From: an uncultured bacterium
Lineage (GTDB): Bacteria > Planctomycetota > GCA-002687715
Reading direction: 5' to 3'
Length of the DNA stretch: 64,000 nucleotides
Assembly: GCA_902826835.1 (NCBI GenBank)
Contig: CADEGH010000004.1
Span: 124,001 to 188,000, forward strand
In this document: positions 1 through 9,264 of the stretch, piece by piece
Layout of the letters: each line of letters starts with the position of its first letter
Position numbering within the stretch: the first letter of the stretch is position 1
Notes under the pieces: model-generated
What the model was told of the DNA's origin: nothing
The model's database searches: none
The model's input: only the letters and a program-made list of their open reading frames with translations
Program-made: the position numbers and the translations under genes

Positions 1-677
1 GGTATCTGCAAGTCGATCCCTCGGGGCTCCCGCTGGCGGTCGAGCGCCTGGAGGCCGGCATCGACTTCGTCGCGGGCCGCCGCACCCCCCGCGTCGACGG
101 TCTCGGTGCCCGATTGCAGTCTTGGCTCTTCAACGCCTACACCCGCCGCCTGACCAACGTCTCTCTGCACGATTTGAACTGTTCATTCCGCGCCTTCCGT
201 CGCGACGTCGCGGACGAGCTCCACTTCCACGGCGATCTCTATCGGTTCCTGAGCATCCTCGCGGTGCAAAAAGGATTCCGCGTCGAGGAATTGCCCCTGC
301 CGCACTTGCGGGAGGAGGGTCGGGCTCTCCTGTTCCATCCCGGAGCGTGGGCCCGTCGATTCTTGGACATCCTCTCGCTCTTCTTCTTGATGAAGTTCAC
401 GCACAAGCCGCTGCGTTTTTTCGGCCTACTCGGCTTCGCGTTTTTCTTCGTGGGATTGGCGATCAGCCTGTGGATGCTCTACGTCCGCATCGTCAAGAAT
501 CAGCCACTCGCGGACAAACCGCTCCTCGTGCTCGGCATCTTCTTGATCGTGCTCGGTTTCATCGTCGGGAGCATCGGATTGATCGGGGAGATCATCATTT
601 TCACGCAGGGTCGCAATCTCCGGGACTACCACGTCGATCGGGTAGTCGAGGGTCCGGACGAAAAGGAGAGCGCATGA
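1..677 (+). CDS. Family 2 glycosyltransferase, membrane-anchored (5' end missing)
   Basis: The reading frame is open from base 3, so the start and the nucleotide-binding part lie upstream; 224 residues are visible. The segment ending GIDFVAGRR, followed by an R-D pair and a Gln-Ser-Trp-Leu-Phe-Asn stretch, fits the middle of dolichol-phosphate-mannose-synthase-like GT2 enzymes. These transfer a sugar from a nucleotide sugar to a lipid or polysaccharide acceptor at the inner membrane face. Two hydrophobic helices follow, at about residues 138-162 and 175-199, typical of membrane-anchored GT2 proteins. The stop overlaps the next start by 4 bases, so it is probably co-translated with the FemAB-like gene. 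The sugar and acceptor cannot be told from the sequence. Confidence 0.85.
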   Translation, partial: YLQVDPSGLPLAVERLEAGIDFVAGRRTPRVDGLGARLQSWLFNAYTRRLTNVSLHDLNCSFRAFRRDVADELHFHGDLYRFLSILAVQKGFRVEELPLPHLREEGRALLFHPGAWARRFLDILSLFFLMKFTHKPLRFFGLLGFAFFFVGLAISLWMLYVRIVKNQPLADKPLLVLGIFLIVLGFIVGSIGLIGEIIIFTQGRNLRDYHVDRVVEGPDEKESA

Positions 678-1714
678 GCCTCCGCATCCGCCCCTTGACC
701 CGCGACCGGGAAGGAGCCTGGGAGGCCTTCGTGCAGGCCGAACCCCCGGGGACCATCTTCCACTCCTTGTCATGGCGCGATGTCCTCCTGCGGACATTCC
801 GCCACGACGCCCGGTATTTGATCGCGGAGGACGACGGGGGAGTCGTCGGCGTGCTCCCGCTCGTGGGAGTGCGCAGCATTTTCTTCGGCCGGTCGCTCGT
901 GAGTGTGCCCTTCGGGGTCTACGGCGGCATTCTCGCGAAGACGGCCGCGGCGACGCAGGGCCTCGTTCTCGAAGCCCGTCGCATCAGCCGTGAATTCGGC
1001 GCGCAATACGCCGAGCTGCGCCATCTCGAGTCGCCGCCCGGCATCGAATTGCCCGCCAGCGATCTCCACGCGACCTTCGTGCGAACCTTGCCCGCCGATC
1101 CGTCGGCGGTGCTGAACTCGATTCCTCGCAAGGCTCGCGCGGAAGTCCGGAAAGCAAAAGACAATCCCGAACTCGAAGTCGACATCAATCGACTCTCCGT
1201 CGCCGAGTTCCACGGGCTCTTCGCCGAAAACAAACGCAAGCTCGGGTCCCCGGTATTCCCGCGCAGCCTGTTTGCCAACCTGAAGGAGCGCCTCGGCCGA
1301 GACTGCGTGATGCTGTGCATCCGGCACCGGGGACGGGCGGTCGCCGCGGTGATGAGCTTCGTGTGGAAGAACACCTACATGGCGTACTACAGCGGGGCGT
1401 CCGAGGAGGCCAACGAGGTGTCCGCGAATAATCTCATGTATTGCGCCTCCATGGAGGACGCGGCGTCGCGGGGCCTCTCCATCTTCGATTTCGGACGCAG
1501 TCGCCGCGACACCGGCGCCTTCGCCTTCAAGAAGAACCAGGGCTTCGAGCCGCGCGGCCTCGCTTACCACTTCGTGCTCGAACCCGGCGAAAGCCTGCCA
1601 TCGGTGAACGCATCGAATCCACGCTACGACTTGGCCAAAGCAGTGTTCCGCCGCCTCCCGGCCTTTGCCGCGGAGAAGCTTGGTTCCTTCGTCGTCAAGC
1701 GAATGCCGGTGTAG
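674..1714 (+). CDS. FemAB-family acyltransferase, PEP-CTERM/exopolysaccharide-associated type
   Basis: This 346-residue protein has a GNAT-like double fold. The C-terminal block FDFGRSRRDTGAFAFKK followed by a Gly-Phe-Glu-Pro motif closely resembles the FemAB-related family found beside exosortase/PEP-CTERM polysaccharide loci. FemAB proteins add aminoacyl groups to cell-wall precursors; the substrate of this subfamily is not established. The ATG overlaps the stop of the upstream glycosyltransferase (ATGA), and a purine-rich ribosome site (AAGGAG) lies just before it. The pairing with a GT2 enzyme supports a role in surface polysaccharide assembly. No exosortase or PEP-CTERM substrate is visible in the window. 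Confidence 0.8.
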   Translation: MSLRIRPLTRDREGAWEAFVQAEPPGTIFHSLSWRDVLLRTFRHDARYLIAEDDGGVVGVLPLVGVRSIFFGRSLVSVPFGVYGGILAKTAAATQGLVLEARRISREFGAQYAELRHLESPPGIELPASDLHATFVRTLPADPSAVLNSIPRKARAEVRKAKDNPELEVDINRLSVAEFHGLFAENKRKLGSPVFPRSLFANLKERLGRDCVMLCIRHRGRAVAAVMSFVWKNTYMAYYSGASEEANEVSANNLMYCASMEDAASRGLSIFDFGRSRRDTGAFAFKKNQGFEPRGLAYHFVLEPGESLPSVNASNPRYDLAKAVFRRLPAFAAEKLGSFVVKRMPV

Positions 1715-1753
1715 CCGGATCCGGGCCCGACGATCGGCTCGCTATGATGGTCC

Positions 1754-3151
1754 ATGCGAGCCTGTTCCACCCCCGCGTTGGATCGCCTGCGTTCCGCTCT
1801 TCCGGCGGATCGAGTCGCTGATGATCCATCGACCCGACTCGCGTACGCCACGGAGGCTTCGAGGGAGCCCGGTCTTTGTGGCGGCGTGGTTCGTGTGCGC
1901 TCGGAAGCGGAAGTCCGGGCGGTCCTCGGTTGGGCGAAAACCGAACAAGTAGGAGTCGTGACGCGGGGGAGCGGCACTTCCCCGACCGGCAGCGCGCGCC
2001 CGTTGGCCGGCGAGCTCGTTCTCGACATGGCCGCGATGAATCGCATTGTGGCCATCGACCCGCGAGACTTCGCGGCGGTGGTCGAGCCGGGGGTGCCGTG
2101 CGGAACCCTCCAAGCGGCGGTGGAGGCGGCCGGTCTTTTTTACCCCCCCGATCCCGCCAGTAGTCGTTTCTCCACCCTCGGCGGCAATGTCGCGACCTCG
2201 GCGGGAGGACTGCGCGCCTTCAAGTACGGGACCACCCGCGACTACGTCTTGGGAATGCGCGTCGTACTCATGGGCGGGGAACTGCTCTCCCTGGGCGGGA
2301 GATCGTTGAAAGACGTTGTGGGCTACGACCTCATGCGACTCATGGTCGGCTCGGAGGGCACTCTCGGAGTCATCACCGAGCTCACCCTGCGCTTGATTCC
2401 CGCCCCCCGTGCTCGCCTCACTATCGTCGCGTCGTTCGCCGACGACGAAGGTGCGTTCCGCGGGGCCGATGCCGTCACCGCCAAGGGGGTCTTTCCGCGC
2501 GCGCTCGAATCCATGGACCGCACCACGCTCGAAATTGTCGCGACCGCCGCGGGAAGGGCTCCGGAGCCCGGCGTCGGTTCGAGACTCCTGATCGAGCTGG
2601 ACGGGGGAGAAGCCGAGGTGGCGACCGAGGCCCGCCACTGCGAGGAGGGCCTGCGGGCGGCCGGAGCGTCCGAGGTTCTGCTGGCCAAAACGCCCGAAGA
2701 ACAGACTCGGCTGTGGAGCGAACGACGCGCGATTTCGTCGTCGGTCTCGAAAATGGCGGTCGCAAAATCCTCGGAGGACATCGGCGTCCCCCGGAGCGCG
2801 CTTCCCGAGGCGGTGCGCCGAATCCGGGCCGCCGCCGCCCGGACCCCGATCCGAGTGCTGGCCTACGGCCACGCTGGCGACGCCAATCTGCACTGCAATT
2901 TTCTCTACGACCCCCGCCGGCCCGAGGAAAAGCGACACCTTTCCGAGCTCAAGCGGGAGGTCTTCGAGATCGTACTCGGGCTCGGCGGTACGATCTCCGG
3001 CGAGCACGGGATCGGAACCAAGAAGATTCCGTACGTGACACGTGCCCTCGGTCCGCTGGCCGTCCGTATCAGTCAAGGAGTGAAGCGCTTGTTCGATCCC
3101 GACGAATTGCTCAATCCTGGCAAACTCTGGCCCGCGGAGGAAGTCGCTTGA
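1754..3151 (+). CDS. FAD-linked oxidase, glycolate oxidase subunit GlcD-like
   Basis: A 465-residue FAD-dependent 2-hydroxyacid oxidase/dehydrogenase. The N-terminal FAD-binding PCMH domain (about residues 25-210) contains the Pro-Pro-Asp-Pro-Ala-Ser and GGNVATSAGGLRAFKYGTTR motifs that hold FAD. The C-terminal FAD-oxidase domain carries GHAGDANLHCN and SGEHGIGTKK, the family's active-site histidines. Members oxidise glycolate, D-lactate or related acids; substrate choice cannot be read from sequence. GlcE and GlcF subunits are not adjacent, so it may act alone or with partners elsewhere. Its stop overlaps the TTG start of the response regulator. Confidence 0.85.
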   Translation: MRACSTPALDRLRSALPADRVADDPSTRLAYATEASREPGLCGGVVRVRSEAEVRAVLGWAKTEQVGVVTRGSGTSPTGSARPLAGELVLDMAAMNRIVAIDPRDFAAVVEPGVPCGTLQAAVEAAGLFYPPDPASSRFSTLGGNVATSAGGLRAFKYGTTRDYVLGMRVVLMGGELLSLGGRSLKDVVGYDLMRLMVGSEGTLGVITELTLRLIPAPRARLTIVASFADDEGAFRGADAVTAKGVFPRALESMDRTTLEIVATAAGRAPEPGVGSRLLIELDGGEAEVATEARHCEEGLRAAGASEVLLAKTPEEQTRLWSERRAISSSVSKMAVAKSSEDIGVPRSALPEAVRRIRAAAARTPIRVLAYGHAGDANLHCNFLYDPRRPEEKRHLSELKREVFEIVLGLGGTISGEHGIGTKKIPYVTRALGPLAVRISQGVKRLFDPDELLNPGKLWPAEEVA

Positions 3152-4521
3152 AGGTCCTCATCGCCGATGACGAGCGGACGATCACGACGACCCTTCAGGA
3201 CGATCTGAAGGACGCGGGGCACGAGGTGCTGACCGTGGCGGCGGGTGACCAGGCGCTCGCCATCCTCGAGAACGAACGATTCGACGCGCTGATCACCGAT
3301 CTGAACATGCCTGGAATGAAGGGCGACGAACTCCTGCGCCGCGCCAAAGCGATCGACAAGAATCTCTCCGTCATCCTCATCACCGGCTTCGGGACGATCG
3401 AGTCGGCGGTCGCGGCGATGAAGGAAGGCGCTTTCGACTACATCCTGAAGCCGTTCCTGAACGAACAGATCGTGCTCCTCTTGCAAAAGGCAGCGCGCCT
3501 GCGGGACCTCGAGACCGAAAACCTCGTGCTGCGGGCCCAGATCGAAGAGATCGCGGGGTTCGAAAGTCTGATCGGTAAGAGCACGCCGATGCAGGACGTG
3601 TTCCGCACCATCAAGACGGTGGCCCGCACGGACTCGAACATCCTCATCGTCGGAGAAACCGGTACCGGCAAAGAGATGATCGCCCGCGCGATCCACAACA
3701 AGAGTGGCCGGCGGGCGAAGCCGCTGGTCGCGATATCGTGCGCGGCGATCCCGAGCTCCCTTCTCGAAGACGAACTCTTCGGGCACGAAAAGGGCGCCTA
3801 CACGGATGCCCGGGATCGCAAGGTCGGCCGCATCGAGCGCGCGGAGGGAGGCACCTTCTTTCTCGACGACATCGACGACATGCCGCTGGCCACTCAGGTC
3901 AAGTTGCTGCGCGTTTTGCAGGAGCGCGAGATCGAACGACTCGGCGGCGAAAAAACCATCAAGGTCGACATCAGGGTGATCACCGCGACCAAAGTCGATT
4001 TGAAGGACCTGGTCCGCCAGGGGAAGTTCCGCGAGGATTTGTTCTATCGCTTGAATGTCGTCCCCCTTCGCCTTCCGCCCCTGCGCGAACGCACCGGGGA
4101 CATCCCTCTTCTCACGAAGCACTTCGTGCAGAGGTACGGCCAAGGGCGGGCGTATGAGATCAAGCCCGAGGTCATGGAGGCCATGGAGACCTACTACTGG
4201 CCTGGCAACGTCCGCGAGCTCGAACACGCGATCGAGCGGGCCATTGCCCTCGCTGGGCAAGCGACCTTCCTGAAACGCGAGCACCTGGTCGAACGCAGTC
4301 CGTCGCACAAGATGGCGCTCAACGTACCGAGCAAGATCCAACCGCTCCGCGATGTGGTCGAGGAAGCCGAACGCGAGCACATCCGCGAGGTTTTGAAGAT
4401 CACGGCCGACCATCGGGCCCAGGCGGCCTCGCTGCTCGGAATCAGTCGGAAGAACCTCTGGGAGAAGATGCGCTTGTACGGCATCGAGGGAGTAGAAGAC
4501 CGTGCCCGCGACGACGACTGA
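3148..4521 (+). CDS. NtrC-family response regulator with altered AAA+ motifs
   Basis: This 457-residue protein has three parts: a receiver domain (1-120; acidic pair D7/D8, phospho-acceptor D51, K at about 101), a sigma-54-activator AAA+ domain (about 143-375; Walker A GETGTGKE at 169-176) and a C-terminal Fis-type helix-turn-helix (about 425-452). The start is TTG at 3148, overlapping the previous stop, with GGAGGAAG just upstream; translation from there gives a complete receiver domain. The sigma-54 contact loop reads GAYTDA (216-221) instead of GAFTGA, and Walker B reads FFLDD (237-241) instead of FLDE. No histidine kinase is adjacent. It probably controls promoters as an activator, but its dependence on sigma-54 is uncertain. 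Confidence 0.85.
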   Translation: MKVLIADDERTITTTLQDDLKDAGHEVLTVAAGDQALAILENERFDALITDLNMPGMKGDELLRRAKAIDKNLSVILITGFGTIESAVAAMKEGAFDYILKPFLNEQIVLLLQKAARLRDLETENLVLRAQIEEIAGFESLIGKSTPMQDVFRTIKTVARTDSNILIVGETGTGKEMIARAIHNKSGRRAKPLVAISCAAIPSSLLEDELFGHEKGAYTDARDRKVGRIERAEGGTFFLDDIDDMPLATQVKLLRVLQEREIERLGGEKTIKVDIRVITATKVDLKDLVRQGKFREDLFYRLNVVPLRLPPLRERTGDIPLLTKHFVQRYGQGRAYEIKPEVMEAMETYYWPGNVRELEHAIERAIALAGQATFLKREHLVERSPSHKMALNVPSKIQPLRDVVEEAEREHIREVLKITADHRAQAASLLGISRKNLWEKMRLYGIEGVEDRARDDD

Positions 4522-5359
4522 GCGCCGCGAACTCGAACGCCGATTCGACGCGGACGAAGAGGTGATCTTCGTCTCGGACGTCCATCTGCGGTTCCAAGAC
4601 GAGCCCTACCTACGCCAGTTCCTCGCCTTCTTGGAGGCGATCCCGAAACGGACGCAGGCGCTCGTGATCCACGGCGACCTCTTCGAGTTCTACGTCGGGC
4701 GCAGACAAGGTCGGCACGACTTCTATCGGCCACTGTTTGCGGCCATCCGAGCCTTGCGCGACCGCGGCATGGCGGTGGCCGCGCTCTACGGCAACCGCGA
4801 CTACCTGCTCGACCGCTCGTTTGCGGATTCGGGGGCCCTGGTTGTGGCCGATCGCCTGGTCATGAACCTGGGCGGCGCCGCCACCCACGTTTCCCACGGG
4901 GATGAGTTCTGCCTCGACGATCATTCCTACCAGTTTTGGGCCCGTGGGGTGCTTCGCTGGCGACTTTTTCGAGGGATCGTCCAGGGCCTTCCTTTGTCCA
5001 CCGGCATCCTGGCGGCCCGCTCCTACCGGCGCATCTCCGCCCGAAAAGCCAGGCGGCGCACCACCCGCCGGAACCAAGGCAGCCGCCTCTCCACCGTCTT
5101 TCCAGGTTGCCGCAAGCTCATCGACGAAACTCCTTATCCCGTCGTGATTTGCGGCCACATCCATGATCTCGGAGCCCGGGAACTCAACTCGGATCGGGCG
5201 AGGACTTGGCTGGTCACTACCGGTGCCTGGGAGGATGTCCCCAACTGCATCCGGTGGACCGAGGGCGAGCTCCAAACCTGTACCTTCGACCCGGCTACCG
5301 CCACCTTCCGGCGGGAATACTCCTTGCCTCGGTTGGTCACGAACTCGCCCGCAGTATAG
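4502..5359 (+). CDS. UDP-2,3-diacylglucosamine pyrophosphohydrolase-like metallophosphoesterase (LpxH-like)
   Basis: A 285-residue calcineurin-like phosphoesterase with the metal-binding set SDVH, GDLFEF, GNRD, SHGDEFCLDD and GHIH in the order seen in LpxH. LpxH removes UMP from UDP-2,3-diacylglucosamine in lipid A synthesis at the inner membrane. The GNRDYLLD and HGDEFCLDD-Y-Q-FW motifs are closer to LpxH than to generic phosphoesterases. It is about 45 residues longer than typical LpxH, mainly through a basic Arg/Lys-rich stretch near residues 175-200. The GTG start lies inside the end of the response-regulator gene, a 20-base overlap. No other lpx gene is in the window, so the lipid A role is inference. 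Confidence 0.7.
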   Translation: MPATTTERRELERRFDADEEVIFVSDVHLRFQDEPYLRQFLAFLEAIPKRTQALVIHGDLFEFYVGRRQGRHDFYRPLFAAIRALRDRGMAVAALYGNRDYLLDRSFADSGALVVADRLVMNLGGAATHVSHGDEFCLDDHSYQFWARGVLRWRLFRGIVQGLPLSTGILAARSYRRISARKARRRTTRRNQGSRLSTVFPGCRKLIDETPYPVVICGHIHDLGARELNSDRARTWLVTTGAWEDVPNCIRWTEGELQTCTFDPATATFRREYSLPRLVTNSPAV

Positions 5360-5417
5360 TTCCCGCTTGACTTTCGGACCGACCCAGAACTCAGGGGGCC
5401 CCAACGGGCCTTCCTTC

Positions 5418-6080
5418 GTGGTAGCCATCGACGGCCCGGCCGGAGCCGGCAAGAGCACTGCTGCCAAAGCCTTGGCCCGCCGCCTCGGATGGCGGTTCTT
5501 GGATACCGGTGCCATCTATCGAACCCTCGCACTGGCTGCGCTGGAGGCGGGGATCGCGGTGGACGACGAAACCGGGTTGGCCGCTTTGATTCAAACCCTC
5601 CGCATGTCTCAAGACCCCGACGGACGCATGAAGCTCGATGGCCGCGACGTTTCGGCCGCGATTCGTACCGAGTTGGTCACGCGGGCGGCGAGCACCATCA
5701 GCGCGCATGCTCGGGTGAGGGCGGGGCTGCTGGAAATCCAACGGGCAGTGGCTCGCGAAGGCCCTCTCGTCTGCGAAGGGCGGGACATGGGCAGCACGGT
5801 GTTCCCCCGCGCCGAGCTCAAGGTCTACCTCGATGCAGATCTCGGTGCGCGCAGCCGGCGTCGCCACGAAGAACTGGCGGCCAAAGGCCAAGTGGCGAAT
5901 CTCGACGAGATCGCCCACCAGATCCGCGAGCGGGACCACCGGGACCAGACTCGGAGTGCGGCGCCGCTTCGGCGGGTCGACGATCAGATTTACCTGGATA
6001 CGAGCGACCTCGACACCGAAGGGGTGCTCGCGCGTCTCCAGGACCTTGTTCAAACGCGGCGAGGTGTCTCGCCGCCTTAG
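5418..6080 (+). CDS. cmk: Cytidylate kinase
   Basis: A 220-residue P-loop kinase that phosphorylates CMP/dCMP with ATP. The Walker A motif GPAGAGKST is at the N-terminus, followed by RFLDTGAIYR, the CMP-binding region, CEGRDMGSTVFP (the family's GRDIGT-VFP motif), and R-HEEL and RRDHRD-like lid arginines. The length matches the family. Two starts are possible: GTG at 5418, which gives the usual short N-terminus before the P-loop, or TTG at 5367, which adds 17 residues. I prefer GTG; neither has a convincing ribosome site. It sits directly upstream of rpsA, a pairing conserved in many bacteria. Confidence 0.93.
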   Translation: MVAIDGPAGAGKSTAAKALARRLGWRFLDTGAIYRTLALAALEAGIAVDDETGLAALIQTLRMSQDPDGRMKLDGRDVSAAIRTELVTRAASTISAHARVRAGLLEIQRAVAREGPLVCEGRDMGSTVFPRAELKVYLDADLGARSRRRHEELAAKGQVANLDEIAHQIRERDHRDQTRSAAPLRRVDDQIYLDTSDLDTEGVLARLQDLVQTRRGVSPP

Positions 6081-6290
6081 TGTGCACAGGCCGCCCCACC
6101 TCTTGTCGAGGGGGTCGGCTCAGGTCTCGGCGGGGCCGAGATCGGACCTCTCCCACGGTGGGGGAGGCCGCGGAGTCCTTCTTGGGGTGGAGCCCCCCTA
6201 TCAGGGAATCCCGAGCCGCCGGTTCTCGGTGGCCCAACGTCGAAGCGGCCCCCTCGTGGCCTCGGATCCAGCCGCGAGGGAAGGATGATC
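6081..6290 (+). promoter_or_regulatory. Structured rpsA leader region
   Basis: This 210-base gap between cmk and rpsA folds locally on paper. One hairpin has stem TCTCGGC/GCCGAGA (6125-6131 with 6135-6141). A second has a 9-bp stem (6147-6155 with 6159-6167, one G-U pair). A GGGG/CCCC pair follows near 6184-6196. The purine-rich ribosome site GGGAAGG at 6278-6284 sits 6 bases before the ATG at 6291. Leader control of rpsA by S1 itself is known in Escherichia coli; whether this leader does the same is inference. Confidence 0.4.
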
Positions 6291-8030
6291 ATGAGTCAGA
6301 ACGTTTCTCGCCAGAAGATCAAACGGTTCACCTCTTCCCAAGAGGACGAGGAAAAACTTCTCGCCCTCATGATCGGGGACGAGACCCTCCTCACCGAGGC
6401 GGCCACTCGCGAAGAGCCGGGCACGGCCTTCCGCCCGGAGACCATCGTCAAGGGACGGGTGGTCAAGATCACCCCGGACTCGGTCCTGGTCGACATCAAG
6501 TACAAGTCCGAAGGCGAAGTCCCGCTCGAAGAGTGGGGCGACAAGCCGCCGGTCGTCGGCGAAGAGGTCGAGGTCTACCTCGAAGGCATGGACGATGCCG
6601 AGGGGATGCTCGAACTGTCAAAGCGTCGCGCCGACCGCATTCGCGGTTGGGAACGCATCATCACCACGCACAAAGAAGGCGATGTGGTCAAGGGTCTTTG
6701 CACCCGCAAGATCAAAGGCGGCCTCCTCGTGGACATCGGAATCCCGGTGTTCCTCCCGGCCTCCCAGATCGAGATCCGCCGCGCCGGCGACATCAGCCAC
6801 TACCTCGGCAAGGAAGTCGAGGCTCGCATCATCAAGATCGACGAGCCGCGCATGAACATCGTCGTGTCGCGGCGCAAGCTCCTGGAGGAGACCCGCGAGC
6901 GCAAGAAGCAGCAGATCCTCGGAGATCTCACCGAGAACCAGGTCCGTCGCGGCGTGGTCAAGAACATCGCCGACTTCGGCGCGTTCGTCGACCTCGGCGG
7001 GATCGACGGCCTCCTGCACATCACCGATATGTCGTGGGGACGCATCAATCACCCGAGCGAAATGCTCAACATCGACGACACGATCGAGGTGATGGTCCTC
7101 AAGTTCGACAAGGACTCCGAGCGCATCGCCCTCGGCCTGAAGCAAAAGACGCCTTCGCCCTGGGAGAGCATCGAGAATCGCTACCAGCCCGGAATGAAGC
7201 TCCAGGGCGAAGTGGTGAACGTGATGTCCTACGGCGCCTTCGTGAAGCTCGAAGAGGGTGTCGAAGGCCTCGTGCACGTCTCCGAAATGTCGTGGACCCG
7301 GCGCGTCAACCACCCGAACGAGATCGTCAACGTCAGCGACGTCGTCGAAGTCGTGGTGCTGAACGTCAATCCGCAGAAGCAGGAGATCTCGCTCGGCATG
7401 AAGCAGGCCGAGGACAATCCCTGGGACATGGTGGAGGAGAAGTATCCGGTCGGAACCATCATCCGCGGCCGGGTTCGCAACCTCACCAACTACGGCGCCT
7501 TCGTGGAAATCGAGGAGGGCATCGACGGCCTCCTGCACGTCTCCGACATGTCGTGGACGCGCAAGGTCAGTCACCCGAGCGAACTTGTCAAGAAGGGTGA
7601 TCTCGTCGAGGCGATCGTGCTCTCGGTGGATCAGGAGAAGAAGCGGGTCGCCCTCGGCGTCAAGCAGCTCTCCGAGGATCCCTGGGAATACGACATCCCG
7701 AACCGCTACCTCGTCGGTGCCGACCTCGAAGGCCGCGTGACCAAGATCACGAACTTCGGCGTGTTCGTCGAACTCGAGAAGGACTTGGAAGGCTTGCTCC
7801 ACATCAGCGAGCTCTCCGAGACCAAGGTCGAAAACCCCGAGGAAGTCGTGTCGGTCGGGGACCTGGTCAAGGTCAAAGTGATCAAGGTCCACCCGGACGA
7901 GCGCAAGATCGGTTTGACCCTCCTCGAGGTCATCGAGTCGAAGAAGGGCAACGCTCCGCCCAAGTACGAGCTGATGGACGACGCCGAAGAGGCGCAGGCC
8001 GTCACCAAGGACGGCGGCGAAGCCTCCTGA
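6291..8030 (+). CDS. rpsA: 30S ribosomal protein S1
   Basis: This 579-residue protein has six S1 (OB-fold) repeats at roughly residues 48-118, 132-203, 217-287, 303-374, 390-461 and 477-548. Repeats three to six show the RNA-binding pattern [15 protein letters not shown] and [11 protein letters not shown]1 binds mRNA leaders and delivers them to the 30S subunit. ATG at 6291 is preferred over ATG at 6285, because the ribosome site ends at 6284, one base before the first ATG but 6 bases before the second. The length and domain count match proteobacterial-type S1. The upstream leader is structured and the gene is followed by two hairpins. Confidence 0.95.
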   Translation: MSQNVSRQKIKRFTSSQEDEEKLLALMIGDETLLTEAATREEPGTAFRPETIVKGRVVKITPDSVLVDIKYKSEGEVPLEEWGDKPPVVGEEVEVYLEGMDDAEGMLELSKRRADRIRGWERIITTHKEGDVVKGLCTRKIKGGLLVDIGIPVFLPASQIEIRRAGDISHYLGKEVEARIIKIDEPRMNIVVSRRKLLEETRERKKQQILGDLTENQVRRGVVKNIADFGAFVDLGGIDGLLHITDMSWGRINHPSEMLNIDDTIEVMVLKFDKDSERIALGLKQKTPSPWESIENRYQPGMKLQGEVVNVMSYGAFVKLEEGVEGLVHVSEMSWTRRVNHPNEIVNVSDVVEVVVLNVNPQKQEISLGMKQAEDNPWDMVEEKYPVGTIIRGRVRNLTNYGAFVEIEEGIDGLLHVSDMSWTRKVSHPSELVKKGDLVEAIVLSVDQEKKRVALGVKQLSEDPWEYDIPNRYLVGADLEGRVTKITNFGVFVELEKDLEGLLHISELSETKVENPEEVVSVGDLVKVKVIKVHPDERKIGLTLLEVIESKKGNAPPKYELMDDAEEAQAVTKDGGEAS

Positions 8031-8037
8031 TTTCAGC

Positions 8038-8102
8038 CGGGCTGCTCTCCCTACCGGGAGAGCGGCCCGCCGCGTGGTCCGCCTGATCAGGCTCCGATTT
8101 TT
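8038..8102 (+). terminator. Two hairpins after rpsA, the second with a T-run
   Basis: The first hairpin is 14 bp with one G-U pair (8038-8051 with 8056-8069) and a TACC loop; no T-run follows. The second is a perfect 12-base palindrome, GCCTGATCAGGC (8081-8092), followed by five T residues at 8098-8102. Together they probably end the cmk-rpsA transcript. Confidence 0.5.
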
Positions 8103-8238
8103 CGAGCGGCGCGAGCCCTGCGCTGCGTGCCCTCCGACCCCCCTCCCGGAAACGCGGCGGGCCCGTACCGCCGATCGGGGTCGAGCCCGCCCCCCTCCGG
8201 TGCCACTTTTCCCAGCCATTGCCGACGTAGAGTGCGCC

Positions 8239-9264
8239 ATGGATCGCATTGGCCTGTGGTTATTGACTCTGTTGTTAGTCGCCTGCGCTGACGCTCCGCC
8301 TTCGGACACGCGTGCGGAGGGTCCGGCTGAGCTTCCGCTGACGTCGGAGAGTCCTCCGGTGGAACCGACGGCGGAGGCACCAGCCCTCGATTTCAAAGCC
8401 CTGCGCGAGCAGGTCAGTCTGCATCTACGCCGGGAGGACTACGAGGCCGCCCTGTCGGCAATCGATCAAGCCCAAGCCGCAGCCACCGACCGAGATCAGA
8501 GGCAGGAGCTCGAAAATCTGCGCGTCACCACGAAGCGCCATCTGCTGCAGTCGACCGTAGCTGACGCATTCGTGCTTTTGGATCGGGATCGGGTCGCGCT
8601 CGGCGATCCGATCACGGGGGAATTGATCCTCGTGAATCTCTCCCGCTCGACGCTGACCATTCCCAGCGTCGCCGGCTCCGAGGCCTCGACGACCACCATG
8701 CAAGTCGAGGTCGACTTTCAAGAGTTCGGGATCGACGGCACCGTCGTGAATGAGCGCATCACGTGGAACCTCGAGACGGGTAAGGACTTGGTCTTGGCTC
8801 CGGGCGAGCGGCACGCTTGGCCGATCTCCTTGGACACGTTGCAACAGAATCCGCAAGGCGTGACTTTCCGCAATTACTCGGTGAGCGCCATCCTCTATCC
8901 GGCGGCCATGCGCATGGGGGAGGGGAGTGTCCCGGGCACGCTCCGCTTCCGCCAGAAGTCCTGCGGAGTATTCCCACGCAATTACGAGCACCTGGCCGAA
9001 TCCCCGCGCACCCGCCTGCTCGAGGCAATAGAGAAAGAGAGCCCCCTGCACATTCCGGTTGCGGCCGCCCTTCTCGACGAAAAAGACAAAGCGGGATCGG
9101 TTGGGGAGCTGTTGGCGATCCTGGGCCGCCGCGGCGATCAACCTCCCCGGGCCCCCACGCGCATCGCTTGCTGTGTCGCCCTGCGAATTCTGACCGGTGA
9201 ACCCCTCGAAGCCGACCCAATGGCCTGGCAAGCTTGGGCCTCCTCACAATCGACCCCACCATGA
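8239..9264 (+). CDS. Predicted lipoprotein of unknown function
   Basis: A 341-residue protein whose N-terminus is a lipoprotein signal peptide: hydrophobic LWLLTLLL followed by lipobox LVAC, with the acylated Cys at about residue 16. An acidic, Pro-rich linker and a helical stretch (about 50-95, TPR-like) precede a beta-rich region containing LGDPITGELILVNLS, which looks like an immunoglobulin-like fold. I do not recognise a named family. The ATG at 8239 is chosen because it gives the complete signal peptide. The stop overlaps the tyrS start (ATGA), so the two are probably co-transcribed, although no functional link to tRNA charging is apparent. Confidence 0.75.
   Translation: MDRIGLWLLTLLLVACADAPPSDTRAEGPAELPLTSESPPVEPTAEAPALDFKALREQVSLHLRREDYEAALSAIDQAQAAATDRDQRQELENLRVTTKRHLLQSTVADAFVLLDRDRVALGDPITGELILVNLSRSTLTIPSVAGSEASTTTMQVEVDFQEFGIDGTVVNERITWNLETGKDLVLAPGERHAWPISLDTLQQNPQGVTFRNYSVSAILYPAAMRMGEGSVPGTLRFRQKSCGVFPRNYEHLAESPRTRLLEAIEKESPLHIPVAAALLDEKDKAGSVGELLAILGRRGDQPPRAPTRIACCVALRILTGEPLEADPMAWQAWASSQSTPP

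Noticed and set aside
5489..7600. A 703-residue plus-strand open frame across cmk and rpsA
   Set aside because: It spans two conserved genes in another frame and is extremely Arg/Gly/Pro-rich, as expected for an out-of-frame read of GC-rich coding DNA.
6618..8396. A 592-residue minus-strand open frame opposite rpsA
   Set aside because: It is antisense to rpsA, with repeat-like content that mirrors the S1 repeats, and has no start signal.
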